Shown: in pieces, positions 18,438-28,369 of the stretch | Layout of the letters: the number at the start of each line of letters is the position of its first letter | Position numbering within the stretch: position 1 is the stretch's first letter | NCBI RefSeq assembly: GCF_003056355.1 | Contig: NZ_PYVW01000017.1 | Coordinates: 1-64,000, forward strand | Source: Devosia naphthalenivorans | Lineage (GTDB): Bacteria > Pseudomonadota > Alphaproteobacteria > Rhizobiales > Devosiaceae | DNA: 64,000 bases | Reading direction: 5' to 3' | Translations under genes and position numbers: made by a program | Notes under the pieces: generated by a model | Seen by the model: only the letters and a program-made list of their open reading frames with translations | What the model was told of the DNA's origin: nothing | Database searches by the model: none

Positions 18438-20712
18438 CGATAAATCTCCGGTCGACCTGGCCGTCCCACTCCAGTGTCGAAATCATGGACGCTTCGCGAA
18501 TACCTGCGCGCTGCACGGCCGAAAGGCCAGGACTACGCTTGAGCGTTGCCAGAACATCGGTCAGTTGCGCAAGGTCGCGCACCTCAATTTCAAAGATCAT
18601 CTGGTGAAAGTCGGGCGAAATCATCCGCATCACCAGATTGTTGATGTTGGCGTCGCAGGCTGCAATGGCCGAGGAGATCTGCGCCAGCGAGCCCGGCTTG
18701 TTGACGCTCTCCATGGTGATGACGGTGGCATAGTGCTTGTCGTCGCCCTGCTCGATGTTCCAGCGCACGTCGACCCAGGCCACATCACTGTCGTGCATTT
18801 CCGTCAGTGCGTCGGAGTGGATAGGATAAACCTGCATGGGGCTGTCGGGCTGCAATATGCCCACCAGCCGGTCGCCGGGAACCACCCCTTCGGGCGACAT
18901 GATAACCGGCATGTGAAAATCGAGTTGCGCCAGGGCTGCTTTGGCATGCGGGCCGGATTTCTGGCCGCCCGGCACGCGGAAACGGAAGATATCGGTGGAG
19001 CGCAGCGCGAACCAGCCCGCAGCCGTGTCGGCGACCGGCAGGTCAAGCTTGCGGCGGCGTTTGCGCAGGCCTTTGACCTTGGCCAGCTCCTCGCCCAGCG
19101 GTTCCGAGCTTACCTTCCCTTCGCCCACTGCCATCAGCAGCTCGCGCTTGCTCGCATATCCCAGTGCCTCCGCCAGCGCCTTGGATTCGCTGTCGTCGAG
19201 CATCACGCCTTCGCGCTCGAGCATCATGTTGAGCACGTTCTCGCCCAGGGCGAGGGCGCGCTGCACCGCGGCGTGGCGCACCGAACGGCGGATAGCCGCC
19301 CGCGCCTTGCCCGTGGCGGCAATACCCAGCCAATTCATCGGCGGCACATGGTTGTGGTCGCGGATAATCTCGACTTCGTCGCCGCTGCGCAGTTGCGTCA
19401 CCAGCGGCAGGATGGACCCGTTGATCTTGGCGCCGACGCAGGTGTCCCCGATATCGGTATGCAGGGCATATGCGAAATCGATGGGCGTGGCGCCACGCGG
19501 CAGCGCAATCAGCCGGCCGCGCGGAGTGAAGCAGAACACCTGGTCCTGGAACAGTTCCAGCTTGGTATATTCGAGGAAGTCCTCGGTGGTGGAATTGCCT
19601 GTCGTCAGGTGCCCGATGGTCTGGCGCAGCGAGCCATAAGCCTGCGATTCCTGCTCGATACGGCCCAGATTGGCCGACGCGCCATCCTTGTATAGCGCAT
19701 GGGCGGCAATGCCGAACTCGGCGATGCGGTCCATTTCCTCGGTACGGATCTGCAACTCGACGCGCTGGCGGCCGGGGCCGACAATGGTGGTGTGGATCGA
19801 CTGATAATCATTATGCTTGGGGACCGAAATGTAGTCCTTGAACCGCAGCGGCACGACCTTCCACTGGGTGTGGACCACGCCCACCGTGCGATAGCATTCC
19901 TCGACCGAGCCGACGATGACGCGGAACCCGATCATGTCGGAGAGCTGCTCCAGCGCGATCGATTTGCGCTCGATCTTGTTGAAGATCGAGAAGGGCGATT
20001 TCACGCGCGCCTTCACCCGCGCCGTGATGCCTTCCGCAGCCAGCCGCTCCGTCAGCTCGCTCGAAATCGTGGAAATCGTCTCACGATACTGGGACTGCAT
20101 CTCGTCGAGCCGCGCGACGATGGCCTGGTAATGGTCGGGCTGCAGGATCTTGAAGGATATGTCCTCAAGCTCGTTGCGCATGTCCTGCATGCCCATGCGT
20201 CCGGCCAGCGGCGCATAGATATCCATCGTCTCCTGCGCGATGCGCGTCCGCTTCTCCGGCGGCATATATTGCAGCGTGCGCATGTTGTGCAGGCGGTCGG
20301 CGAGCTTGACCAGAAGCACGCGAACGTCCTGGCTGATCGCCAGCAGCAGCTTGCGCAGGTTCTCCGCCTGCGCTTCCTCGCGCGAAACCAGGTTCAGCCG
20401 CTCGATCTTGGTCAGACCATCCACGATGGCCCCGATCTCCGGACCAAACATCTGGTCGATCTCGGCACGCGTGGCGTCCGTGTCCTCGATGGTGTCGTGC
20501 AGCAGCCCGACCGCAACCGAGGCATCGTCGAGCTTGAGCTCGGTCAGAATCGCCGCCACTTCGAGCGGATGATTGAAATAGGGGTCGCCCGAGGCACGCT
20601 TCTGCGACCCATGCTTTTGCATGGCGTACACATAGGCCTTGTTCAACAACTGCTCATCGACGTTCGGGTTATACGCCTGAACGCGTTCGACAAGCTCGTA
20701 CTGACGCATCAT
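18424..20712 (-). CDS. rsh: Bifunctional (p)ppGpp synthetase/hydrolase (RelA/SpoT family)
   Basis: Rsh makes and degrades the stringent-response alarmone. The 762-residue protein has all four domains in order. The HD hydrolase has H34, H48 and HDTIED at 72-77, all ligands present. The synthetase region spans about 230-350, with [17 protein letters not shown] and YQSIHT. TGS is at about 405-470 and a C-terminal ACT domain at about 690-755. The intact HDxxED box supports real hydrolase activity. It is the first gene of the minus-strand block that runs to recO. ATG at 20712 or 20709 are equally possible starts. Confidence 0.95.
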   Translation of the reverse strand: MMRQYELVERVQAYNPNVDEQLLNKAYVYAMQKHGSQKRASGDPYFNHPLEVAAILTELKLDDASVAVGLLHDTIEDTDATRAEIDQMFGPEIGAIVDGLTKIERLNLVSREEAQAENLRKLLLAISQDVRVLLVKLADRLHNMRTLQYMPPEKRTRIAQETMDIYAPLAGRMGMQDMRNELEDISFKILQPDHYQAIVARLDEMQSQYRETISTISSELTERLAAEGITARVKARVKSPFSIFNKIERKSIALEQLSDMIGFRVIVGSVEECYRTVGVVHTQWKVVPLRFKDYISVPKHNDYQSIHTTIVGPGRQRVELQIRTEEMDRIAEFGIAAHALYKDGASANLGRIEQESQAYGSLRQTIGHLTTGNSTTEDFLEYTKLELFQDQVFCFTPRGRLIALPRGATPIDFAYALHTDIGDTCVGAKINGSILPLVTQLRSGDEVEIIRDHNHVPPMNWLGIAATGKARAAIRRSVRHAAVQRALALGENVLNMMLEREGVMLDDSESKALAEALGYASKRELLMAVGEGKVSSEPLGEELAKVKGLRKRRRKLDLPVADTAAGWFALRSTDIFRFRVPGGQKSGPHAKAALAQLDFHMPVIMSPEGVVPGDRLVGILQPDSPMQVYPIHSDALTEMHDSDVAWVDVRWNIEQGDDKHYATVITMESVNKPGSLAQISSAIAACDANINNLVMRMISPDFHQMIFEIEVRDLAQLTDVLATLKRSPGLSAVQRAGIREASMISTLEWDGQVDRRFIDDER

Positions 20713-21193
20713 GGAATTGGTCGCCGCTCGCTACAAGAAACAAACTTAGCGTTTTGATAGGCAATGCGAAAGGGTGGTTGGCGAGGGTTTGAACGCGCTC
20801 TGGAGCTTCATCGTCCACAGGGTCATTCCCGCGAGAGCACCGCTTGCGCTGAAACGACCTGTGGGATGCAGCCAATTCCCTGTTTGGCACCATCCCACAC
20901 CACTCACCGTGTTTCCCTCGGGCTTGACCCGAGGGCCACTGGCAATCCGGCACATGCGACGGGTGATCCTCGGGTCAAGCCCGAGGATAGCATGGTGAAG
21001 GGGGAACATCTCACTCGCCCCAAACTAAAATCCGAGGCTGGTCGACACATCCACGCCCACCCATAACCACCAGCCGCGACACCAGCGCAGCCGATAACCC
21101 GTGCAAAACCGCATGATCCACTGCCATTAACCTGCAAATTCTGCTTCGGCGGGTATACTGCTTTCCTGATTCGTTCTCCTGGAAATACCGCTA
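20713..21193. repeat. rsh-parC intergenic region with a dispersed palindrome, family B
   Basis: No gene is supported in these 481 bases. At 20915-20988 lie two palindromic units, CCCTCGGGCTTGACCCGAGG and its inverted partner TCCTCGGGTCAAGCCCGAGG, separated by about 30 bases. A second copy of this family is at 28211. The region also holds the divergent promoters of rsh and parC, which I cannot place precisely. Confidence 0.75.
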
Positions 21194-23464
21194 ATGTCAG
21201 ACGTCGATTCCTTGCCTCCTGCCGATGACCAGCGCGTCGTCGATCTCAAGCAGGCGCTTGAGGAGCGGTATCTGAGCTATGCGCTCTCCACCATTACGCA
21301 GCGCGCTCTGCCCGACGCGCGCGATGGCCTCAAGCCGGTTCACCGCCGCATCATTCATGCCATGCGCCTGCTGCGGCTCGATCCGGGGCAGGGATACAAG
21401 AAATCCGCGCGTATCGTCGGCGACGTCATCGGTAAGTTCCACCCCCATGGCGACCAGTCGATCTATGACGCGCTGGTGCGCCTCGCGCAGGATTTCGCAC
21501 TCCGCTATCCACTAGTCGATGGCCAGGGCAATTTCGGCAACATCGACGGCGATGGTGCCGCCGCTATGCGATACACCGAATCGCGCATGACCGACGTGGC
21601 CACCCGGCTGCTCGAGGGCATGAACGAAAACGCCATCGACTTTAAGCCGACCTATGACGGCGAAGACGAAGAGCCCGTCGTCCTGCCATCCAATTTCCCG
21701 AACCTGCTCGCCAATGGTTCGACCGGCATTGCCGTGGGCATGGCAACGTCCATTCCGCCGCATAACCTCAGCGAGCTGTGCGATGCCGCATTGCATCTTA
21801 TTAATGTAAATCCAAACGCTTCCGCCGAAGATCTGACTCAATTCGTCAAGGGTCCCGATTTCCCCACCGGCGGCATCATGGTGGAATCCCCATCCTCCAT
21901 TGCCCACTCCTACGCCACCGGGCGCGGCTCGTTCCGCCTGCGCGCCAAGTGGGAAGTCGAGGAGACTGGCCGCGGCGTCTACCTGATCGTCGTCACCGAA
22001 ATCCCCTACGGCATCCAGAAGTCGCGTCTCGTCGAGAAAATCGCCGAACTGCTGCTCGCCAAGAAACTGCCCTTGCTCAAGGACGTTCGCGACGAATCCT
22101 CCGACGATATCCGCCTTGTTCTCGAACCGCGCGCCCGCACGGTCGACGCCAATATCCTGATGGAACAGCTGTTCAAGCTCTCCGATCTTGAAACGCGCTT
22201 TCCGCTCAACCTCAACGTGCTGGATCGCGGCGCCGTGCCCAAGGTGATGAGCCTGCCCCAGGCGCTCAAGGCTTGGCTGGAACACCGCAAGGAAGTGCTG
22301 GTCCGCCGCTCCGAGCACCGGCTGGAGCAGATCGCCCACCGCCTGGAAGTGCTGGCCGGCTATATCATCGCCTATCTCAACCTCGATGAGGTGATCCGCA
22401 TCATCCGCGAGGAGGACGATGCCAAGGCGTCGTTGATGGCGACGTTCGAGCTGACCGATGTGCAGGCCGAAGCCATCCTCAACATGCGCCTGCGCTCCCT
22501 GCGCAAGCTCGAGGAAATCGAACTCCGCAAGGAACACGCTACGCTGACCGAAGAACAGGGCAAGCTGCAAACGCTGCTCGCTTCGGACAAGCGGCAGTGG
22601 TCCTCCATCAGCAAGGAAATAGACGCCCTTAAGAAGGCCTATCCGCTGACCAACCCCGATGGAACGCCACACGCGCTGGGCGCACGCCGCACGGTGCTGG
22701 GCACCGCCTCCACCGTCGACCTGGCGGAAGTCACCGAAGCCTTCATCGAACGCGAGCCGATCACTGTCATCCTTTCCGAAAAGGGCTGGATACGTGCACC
22801 GCGCGGCCATGCCGTCGATGTCAATGACGACAAGGGCTACAAGGCCGGCGACCGGCTCAGATTCTCGATCAAGTGCGAAACCACCGACAAGCTGCTGATG
22901 CTGACCACCGGCGGCCGCGTCTACACGCTTGCCGGCGACAAACTGCCGGGCGGCCGCGGGCAGGGCGAGCCGGTCCGCCTCATGGTCGATATCGAAGAAG
23001 GCCAGGATATCGTCGATATCTTCGTCTATCGCCCGGGCCAGAAACGTATCATCGCGTCATCTGCCGGTTACGGCTTCATCGTCGGCGAAGATGAGATGAT
23101 AGCCAATACCCGCAAGGGCAAGCAGATCCTCAATGTTCCCGCCACCGAGGAAGCGCGCCTGCTTGTGCCACTCGCCGGCGACCGCGTTGCTGTCATCGGG
23201 CAAAACCGCAAGCTCCTCGTCTTCCCGCTGACCCAGTTGGCGGAAATGAGCCGCGGCAAGGGCGTACGCCTGCAGCGCTACAAGGACGGCGGCATTTCCG
23301 ACCTGAAAACCTTCTATGCCGCCGATGGCCTCACCTGGACCGATTCCTCCGGCCGCACCTTCACCAAGCCGATGGAAGAACTAACCGCCTGGATCAGTGA
23401 CCGCGCCACCGCCGGTCGCCAGCCGCCTAACGGCTTCCCGCGCAACAACAAGTTCGTAGGGTAG
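21194..23464 (+). CDS. parC: DNA topoisomerase IV subunit A
   Basis: ParC cuts and rejoins DNA during decatenation with ParE. The 756-residue protein has the catalytic tyrosine Y127 in [22 protein letters not shown] near 41-52 and the quinolone-region motif [13 protein letters not shown] (83-95). There Q88 aligns with the serine that gives quinolone sensitivity in E. coli ParC, and D92 with its Glu84. The C-terminal part (about 500-740) forms the beta-pinwheel. GyrA is excluded by the length and the lack of a GyrA box. It is followed closely by a small Dabb-domain gene. Confidence 0.94.
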   Translation: MSDVDSLPPADDQRVVDLKQALEERYLSYALSTITQRALPDARDGLKPVHRRIIHAMRLLRLDPGQGYKKSARIVGDVIGKFHPHGDQSIYDALVRLAQDFALRYPLVDGQGNFGNIDGDGAAAMRYTESRMTDVATRLLEGMNENAIDFKPTYDGEDEEPVVLPSNFPNLLANGSTGIAVGMATSIPPHNLSELCDAALHLINVNPNASAEDLTQFVKGPDFPTGGIMVESPSSIAHSYATGRGSFRLRAKWEVEETGRGVYLIVVTEIPYGIQKSRLVEKIAELLLAKKLPLLKDVRDESSDDIRLVLEPRARTVDANILMEQLFKLSDLETRFPLNLNVLDRGAVPKVMSLPQALKAWLEHRKEVLVRRSEHRLEQIAHRLEVLAGYIIAYLNLDEVIRIIREEDDAKASLMATFELTDVQAEAILNMRLRSLRKLEEIELRKEHATLTEEQGKLQTLLASDKRQWSSISKEIDALKKAYPLTNPDGTPHALGARRTVLGTASTVDLAEVTEAFIEREPITVILSEKGWIRAPRGHAVDVNDDKGYKAGDRLRFSIKCETTDKLLMLTTGGRVYTLAGDKLPGGRGQGEPVRLMVDIEEGQDIVDIFVYRPGQKRIIASSAGYGFIVGEDEMIANTRKGKQILNVPATEEARLLVPLAGDRVAVIGQNRKLLVFPLTQLAEMSRGKGVRLQRYKDGGISDLKTFYAADGLTWTDSSGRTFTKPMEELTAWISDRATAGRQPPNGFPRNNKFVG

Positions 23465-23474
23465 GGCGACTGAA

Positions 23475-23783
23475 ATGATCCGCCACTGCGTCTTCGTTAG
23501 ATTTCGCCCTGAGATCAGCGCCGGCGAACGCGCCGAAATCTATGCCGGCCTCAACGCCCTGGTCGGCCAGATCGACGGCCTGCTCACCGCCCATTTCGGC
23601 GCCAATGTCTCACCCGAAGGCCTCGCCCAAGGCTTCAACGACGGCTTCATCATGGACCTCGCCAACCAAGCCGCCCGCGACCGCTACCTCACCGACCCCG
23701 CCCACCAAGCCGCCGGCAGCAAACTCGTCGCCGCCCTCCAGGGCGGCCGCGACGGCCTGATCGTTTTCGACATGGAAATCTAA
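23475..23783 (+). CDS. Dabb-domain (stress-responsive alpha/beta barrel) protein
   Basis: The 102-residue protein begins MIRHCVFVRFRPEIS and carries the FGANVSPEGLAQGFNDGFIMDLANQAARDRYL pattern in pieces (FGANVSPEG, then FNDGFIMDL, then YLTDPAHQA). This is characteristic of the Dabb ferredoxin-like fold, which dimerises and in some members acts on small hydrophobic ligands. It starts ten bases after parC and is probably cotranscribed. No specific function can be assigned. Confidence 0.8.
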   Translation: MIRHCVFVRFRPEISAGERAEIYAGLNALVGQIDGLLTAHFGANVSPEGLAQGFNDGFIMDLANQAARDRYLTDPAHQAAGSKLVAALQGGRDGLIVFDMEI

Positions 23784-24221
23784 GCGCGTCTCGTTTGGTG
23801 GGCCTCAGGTAAGAGCCCGGCAGACCTCATGGTGAGCTTGTCGAACCACGAGGTCGAGCGAGTGGAGGCGCGGGTGCCACGACCTCGTCCTTCGACAAGC
23901 TCAGGATGAGGTCTACTGGGCGAGTATTCTGTGGGACGTGCTTCAAGTACCCGGACCCACAACGACGGCCTACGCACAATCTCACCCAAACTCGATCAGT
24001 CCCCTCGCCCCTCAGGGGAGAGGGCTAGGAAGTGTTCATTTCCGGCACTTACCGGTTTCCCAGTTATCACCGCGTCATTCCCGCGAAAGCGGGAACCTCC
24101 GTTTCAAAACAGGGGTTCCCGCTTTCGCGGGAATGACCCGGTGGAAGGAACGAAGCAACACTTCCTAGGGTGAGGGGGGCGATGCCCGGTCAACATAATG
24201 CCGAACTAGCGACACCCACCA
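23784..24221. repeat. Intergenic repeat cluster (families A, C and an outer inverted repeat)
   Basis: No gene is supported here. A family A palindrome spans 23823-23913. A family C palindrome with arms starting GTCATTCCCGCGAAAGCGGG (24074) and ending with its complement lies at 24074-24137. It is nested inside a further inverted repeat, CTAGGAAGTGTT (24025-24036) against AACACTTCCTAG (24157-24168). The region separates the convergent Dabb gene and bpt. Confidence 0.8.
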
Positions 24222-24947
24222 CTACAGCAGGCACCACCCCATAGTACCCTTCTGCACTTCAAGCGGCTGAAACTGCGCCTTATACGCCATCTTGGGCGAA
24301 TCCTTTACCCAATACCCCAGGTAGACATAACTCAGCCCCGCCGAGCGCACCTGCGCGATATGGTCCAAGATCAAGAACGTGCCCAGGCTGCGGTGCGCCA
24401 GTTCCGGATCATAGAAGGAGTACACCATCGACAGCCCATCGGGCATGACATCGGTCAGCGCCACCGCCACCAGCGGCTGGTCCGGGTGCTCCCGCAGCCG
24501 GTATTCCACCAGAATCGATTGAACCGGCGTGTCCTCGACCATGTACTCATAGTCGACAAAGCTCATCTGGTTCATGCCGCCGCCGGCATGCCGTGATTCC
24601 AGATAGCGCTTGAAAAGGTCGTATTGCTCGCCCGTTGCCGTCGTCGGCCGCACGTCAACCATCAGGTCGTCGTTCTTGGCCTGCACCCTCCGGTAACGTC
24701 CCGACGGCTCGAACTTGCCCGCAACGATCCGCACCGATTGGCACGCATTGCACCCCTCACAGGCCGGCCGATAGATCAGGTTCTGGCTGCGCCGAAACCC
24801 GTTTTCGCTCAACAAATGGTGCAGGCTGGCAGCGCGTCGCCCCGACAGATGGGTAAACAGCTTCCGCTCCTGCCGATCGGGCAGGTAGGGGCAGGGCATG
24901 GCTGCCGTGAGAAACAGCTGCGTCGTCTCTGGCGTCTGGTCGGTCAT
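24222..24947 (-). CDS. bpt: Aspartate/glutamate leucyltransferase (arginyl-tRNA transferase family)
   Basis: Bpt attaches leucine from Leu-tRNA to N-terminal Asp or Glu, marking proteins for ClpAP through the N-degron route. The 241-residue protein has the N-terminal ATE domain with PCPYLPDR and the cysteine cluster RPACEGCNACQSVR (about 60-73). The C-terminal GNAT-like domain carries MVYSFYDPELAHRSLGTF and YLGYWVKDSPKMAYK. ATG at 24947 follows AAGGG; a TTG two codons earlier is the only alternative. Confidence 0.92.
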   Translation of the reverse strand: MTDQTPETTQLFLTAAMPCPYLPDRQERKLFTHLSGRRAASLHHLLSENGFRRSQNLIYRPACEGCNACQSVRIVAGKFEPSGRYRRVQAKNDDLMVDVRPTTATGEQYDLFKRYLESRHAGGGMNQMSFVDYEYMVEDTPVQSILVEYRLREHPDQPLVAVALTDVMPDGLSMVYSFYDPELAHRSLGTFLILDHIAQVRSAGLSYVYLGYWVKDSPKMAYKAQFQPLEVQKGTMGWCLL

Positions 24948-25006
24948 CCCCAACCCTTGCGTACAATCAGCCGAATGTACTCCTTGCCGTCACCCGCGGC
25001 AACGCC

Positions 25007-25513
25007 TCAAAAAGCCTGGCTGGTCCGGGCACTTTGCGCCCGCCAGTGCCGCACCATCGGTGAGCGGCGCACCATCAGCGTACCCGTCACCAGATCATGC
25101 AGCATCTGCCGCCGCGGCGTGAACAGCACGAACAGCAGTGACAGCGGCAGCGAAATCCACGCGGTGATCCAGAACACCCCGGCATGGATCAGCGCTATCC
25201 AGCCATCGAGTGGCTGCCCGCGCGCCGGTGTCAGCACCAGGTCCATCATCAGCATCCCCAACGTCGCGCGCCTCGAGGAACCCAGCGTAATCACATAGTA
25301 AAACACAACGCTCGCCGGCACGACCACCAGCAGAGCCAGCCACGCCAGCCCAAACGTCAAGAACCCGGCAATCAGCCCCACGAACGTGAACGCCAGGATC
25401 AGCACGCCCATGGCGATGAGGTCGATCACGAAGGCAATCGTGCGGCGCGTCAGCAAGCCCTCGAACAATTCGGGCGAACTTGCAGGATCGGGCAGGCGAG
25501 GTGTCTGGTTCAT
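25007..25513 (-). CDS. RDD-family integral membrane protein
   Basis: The protein (168 residues from ATG at 25513) has the RDD signature: RRTIAFVIDLIAMGVL at the first membrane segment, SSRRATLGMLMMDL after the second, and a third segment about residues 125-145 (numbered from the ATG). Family members are small inner-membrane proteins of mostly unknown, sometimes transport-related, role. No strong ribosome site precedes the ATG. GTG at 25534, after GGGGCGG, is a fair alternative start. It lies 59 bases upstream of bpt on the same strand. Confidence 0.8.
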   Translation of the reverse strand: MNQTPRLPDPASSPELFEGLLTRRTIAFVIDLIAMGVLILAFTFVGLIAGFLTFGLAWLALLVVVPASVVFYYVITLGSSRRATLGMLMMDLVLTPARGQPLDGWIALIHAGVFWITAWISLPLSLLFVLFTPRRQMLHDLVTGTLMVRRSPMVRHWRAQSARTSQAF

Positions 25514-25656
25514 GGACAAAACATTGTCACGCACCCGCCCCTGCGCAAGACCCCGCGGCCAAGTTTTCACGCAACCCGCAAAACCTGCGCTTTCCTGCGG
25601 CTGCAGGTCACACTCCTATTGACGACTAGGCGAAATCCTATGCACATGGCGCCACC

Positions 25657-27165
25657 ATGAGTGATATCCAGTCTTTCCGCCAAGCCGTCGAATCCTTCAT
25701 CTCCGCGCGCGGCTGGACGCCAACCCGCTTTGGCCGCACCGTTGCGGGCGATCCGCTGTTCGTATTCGACCTGCGCGAGGGCCGCGAACCCCGCTCGGAT
25801 ACCCGCACCCGCATCCTGCGCGCCATGCAGGATTTCGGCGACGGCGAATCCCGCGCGCCGCTACGCGTTGGGGTGGCGGGCCTCGGCAATGTCGGCGCCA
25901 CCCTGGTGCGCATCCTGCAAAAGGACGGCGACGAGCTGACCAAAAAGCTCGGCCGCCAGCTCGTGGTCACCGCTGTCGCAGCGCGCTCCCGCTCGCGCGA
26001 CCGCGGCATCGACATTTCCGGCCTCGACTGGTTCGATGATCCGGTGGCCCTCGCCAAATCCGACGGCATCGACCTTTTCGTCGAGCTGATCGGCGGCGAA
26101 GACGGCCCGGCGTTTGCAGCCGTCAAAGCGGCCCTCGAAATGGGCCGCCCCGTCGTCACCGCCAACAAGGCGCTTCTCGCCAAGCACGGCGTCGCTCTCG
26201 CCAAGCTCGCCGAAGAATCAGGGGCCCAGCTCGGCTTTGAAGCCGCCGTTGCCGGTGGCATCCCGGTCATCAAGACCCTGCGCGAAGGCCTGGGCTCCGC
26301 CAGCATCGCCAAGGTGTTCGGCATCATGAACGGCACCTGCAACTACATCCTCACCCGCATGGGCAACGAGGACATCAGCTTCGCCGATTGCCTCAAGGAC
26401 GCGCAGGCGCTGGGCTATGCCGAAGCCGACCCGACCTTCGACGTCGAAGGCTACGACACCGCCCACAAGCTTTCCATCCTCGCCACCCTCTGCTTCGGCT
26501 ACGAGATCGCCCCGGACAAGATTCGCGTCGAGGGCATCTCTTCCATCAGCCAGCACGACATCAAGGTCGCCGCCGAACTCGGCTACAAGATCAAGCTCCT
26601 GGGCATCGCCCAGCGCACTGAAGACGGCATCGAGCAGCGCGTCCACCCCACCTTCGTGCCCAAGGGCTCGGCCATTGCCGGCGTCGATGGCGTGATGAAC
26701 GCCGTCGCCCTCGAAACCGATCACGTCCACGAACTGCTGCTGGCCGGTCCCGGCGCTGGCGGTCCCCCGACCGCATCTTCGGTGCTGTCCGATATTCTCG
26801 ATATCGCCCGCGGCACCCGCGTGCCACCCCTGGGCGTGCCCAGCGACGAACTGCTGCCCTACCGCGAAGCGCCGATGCGCGCCCACGACGGCGGCTACTA
26901 TATCCGCCTCAACGCCAAGGACGTTCCCGGCGCGCTGGCGGCGATTGCAACCCGCATGGGGGAGCGCGGCATCTCCATCGACTCTGTCATCCAACGGTCC
27001 GATTTGGGCGCTAAAGCCACCGCAGCGGACGGTTCGCCCACCCGCACGGTGGTGATGATTACCCAACAGACTTTGGAATCATCCGTGCGTGAATCGCTTG
27101 CGCAGATCGCCGCTGACGGGTTTATCGTTGGTGAGCCGCAACTGATCCGGATCGAAACGCTCTGA
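25657..27165 (+). CDS. hom: Homoserine dehydrogenase with an extra N-terminal domain
   Basis: Residues about 68-502 form a complete homoserine dehydrogenase of the threonine/methionine branch. It has the Rossmann motif VGVAGLGNVGATLV, then VTANKALLAKHG, FEAAVAGGIPVIKTL, NGTCNYILTRM, YAEADPTFDVEG and a C-terminal ACT domain (about 420-500) for threonine feedback. The first roughly 65 residues are additional. They resemble short stand-alone alphaproteobacterial proteins of the type F-E-x-F-x-x-x-x-G-x-x-x-x-x-FGR-x-x-x-x-D-P-x-F-V-x-x-L-R-x-GREPR, probably helical and possibly nucleic-acid binding. The frame is uninterrupted from 25657. The site before the start is weak (GGCG). An internal start at M56 would give a near-standard enzyme but lacks a ribosome site. 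Confidence 0.92.
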   Translation: MSDIQSFRQAVESFISARGWTPTRFGRTVAGDPLFVFDLREGREPRSDTRTRILRAMQDFGDGESRAPLRVGVAGLGNVGATLVRILQKDGDELTKKLGRQLVVTAVAARSRSRDRGIDISGLDWFDDPVALAKSDGIDLFVELIGGEDGPAFAAVKAALEMGRPVVTANKALLAKHGVALAKLAEESGAQLGFEAAVAGGIPVIKTLREGLGSASIAKVFGIMNGTCNYILTRMGNEDISFADCLKDAQALGYAEADPTFDVEGYDTAHKLSILATLCFGYEIAPDKIRVEGISSISQHDIKVAAELGYKIKLLGIAQRTEDGIEQRVHPTFVPKGSAIAGVDGVMNAVALETDHVHELLLAGPGAGGPPTASSVLSDILDIARGTRVPPLGVPSDELLPYREAPMRAHDGGYYIRLNAKDVPGALAAIATRMGERGISIDSVIQRSDLGAKATAADGSPTRTVVMITQQTLESSVRESLAQIAADGFIVGEPQLIRIETL

Positions 27166-27202
27166 TATCCCGCTCCGGGCCCGTCAGGCTGGGAGGGGAA
27201 TA

Positions 27203-28189
27203 ATGAAGCTGAGCAAGGTCGAGGAGGCCAAGAGCCCCGCCCATCTGCACCGCAGCCTGACGCTGGAACTGGTGCGCGTCACCGAACGCGCCGCCATCGC
27301 CGCTGCGGAATGGCGCGGCAAAGGCAACGAACAGGCCGCCGACGAAGCGGCAGTCCAGGCCATGAAAGCCGAACTCGCCCGCGTCGCCATCTCGGGTCGC
27401 ATTGTCATCGGCGAAGGCGAAGAGAACGAGTGCGAGCACCTCTATATCGGCGAACCCGTCGGCGCCGGTGAAGGCCCCGAAGTCGATATCGCTGTCGACC
27501 CCCTTGAAGGCGTCACGCTCTGCGCCAAGAACCAGCCCGATTCCATCGTCGTGCTCGCCATGGCCGAGCGCGGCGGCCTGCTTAACGTTGCCCGCAACGT
27601 CTATATGCACAAGATCGCCATCGGGGCCGGCTACGCACCTGGCACTGTCCACATCGATTGGACCGCCACAGAAAACGTCAAGGCACTCGCCAAGGCTAAG
27701 GGCGTCCCGCTCCCCGAAATCACCGCCATCGTGCTCGATCGTCCCCGCCACGCCGGCCTGATCGAGGAACTGCGCACCACCGGTGTTGCGGTCAAACTCA
27801 TCAGCGACGGCGACATTGCCGGCGTCATCCACGCCGTGAACACCGAAGACACCGGCGTCGACATCTACCTCGGCTCCGGCGGCGCACCCGAAGGCGTCCT
27901 TGCCGCCGCAGCCCTGCGCTGCATTGGTGGGCAGATGCAGGGCAAGCTGATCCTCGATACTCCGGCCAAGCGCGAACGCGCCCACGCCATGGGCATCACC
28001 GACCCGGCCCGCATCTACGACGTAAGCGAGCTAGCAGCCGGCGATGTACTTGTCGCCGCCACCGGCGTCACCGACGGCACCTTGCTCGAAGGCATCCGCC
28101 TGCGCCCCAACGCCGTCCAGACCAGCACCATCGTCATGCGCTCCTGGAGCCAGACCGTCCGCTGGATCAAGGCGCAGCACGCGCGCTGA
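27203..28189 (+). CDS. glpX: Fructose-1,6-bisphosphatase class II
   Basis: GlpX dephosphorylates fructose-1,6-bisphosphate in gluconeogenesis. The 328-residue product has the metal and substrate motifs GRIVIGEGEENE (about 65-76), VDPLEGVTLCAKN (about 97-109) and GSGGAPEGVLAAAALRCIGGQMQGKL (seen as GSGGAPEGVLAAAALRC then GGQMQG). GGGAGGGG precedes the ATG. The hom-glpX-recJ order recurs in this order of bacteria. Confidence 0.93.
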   Translation: MKLSKVEEAKSPAHLHRSLTLELVRVTERAAIAAAEWRGKGNEQAADEAAVQAMKAELARVAISGRIVIGEGEENECEHLYIGEPVGAGEGPEVDIAVDPLEGVTLCAKNQPDSIVVLAMAERGGLLNVARNVYMHKIAIGAGYAPGTVHIDWTATENVKALAKAKGVPLPEITAIVLDRPRHAGLIEELRTTGVAVKLISDGDIAGVIHAVNTEDTGVDIYLGSGGAPEGVLAAAALRCIGGQMQGKLILDTPAKRERAHAMGITDPARIYDVSELAAGDVLVAATGVTDGTLLEGIRLRPNAVQTSTIVMRSWSQTVRWIKAQHAR

Positions 28190-28210
28190 GCCTTATTCCA
28201 ACCACCGGCC

Positions 28211-28294
28211 GTCACCCTCGGGCTTGACCCGAGGGCACTGCACTTGCAGGGCGTTGGGTAAGTGAAGAGCCCTCGGGTCGAGCCCGAGGGTGAC
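28211..28294. repeat. Dispersed palindromic repeat, family B
   Basis: GTCACCCTCGGGCTTGACCC at 28211 is matched by an inverted copy ending GAGCCCGAGGGTGAC at 28294. Each arm is itself a palindrome, so the element can form either one long cruciform or two small ones. It separates glpX and recJ. Confidence 0.85.
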
Positions 28295-28369
28295 GATTGA
28301 GTGTGTGAAATGGCGGGTGGTTCTCCCGCCACCCTTCCCACCACACCCCAAATCGCCTACCTCTCACCC

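Noticed and set aside
19699-20757. 352-codon plus-strand frame opposite the start of rsh
   Set aside because: The rsh product is complete with all domains, and the antisense product is Arg/His/Leu-rich without motifs, as expected of a mirror frame.
23475-23783. Fluoroquinolone-resistance reading of ParC Q88 (in the neighbouring gene)
   Set aside because: Gln at this place is, as far as I know, the normal residue in alphaproteobacterial ParC, so it is not evidence of acquired resistance.
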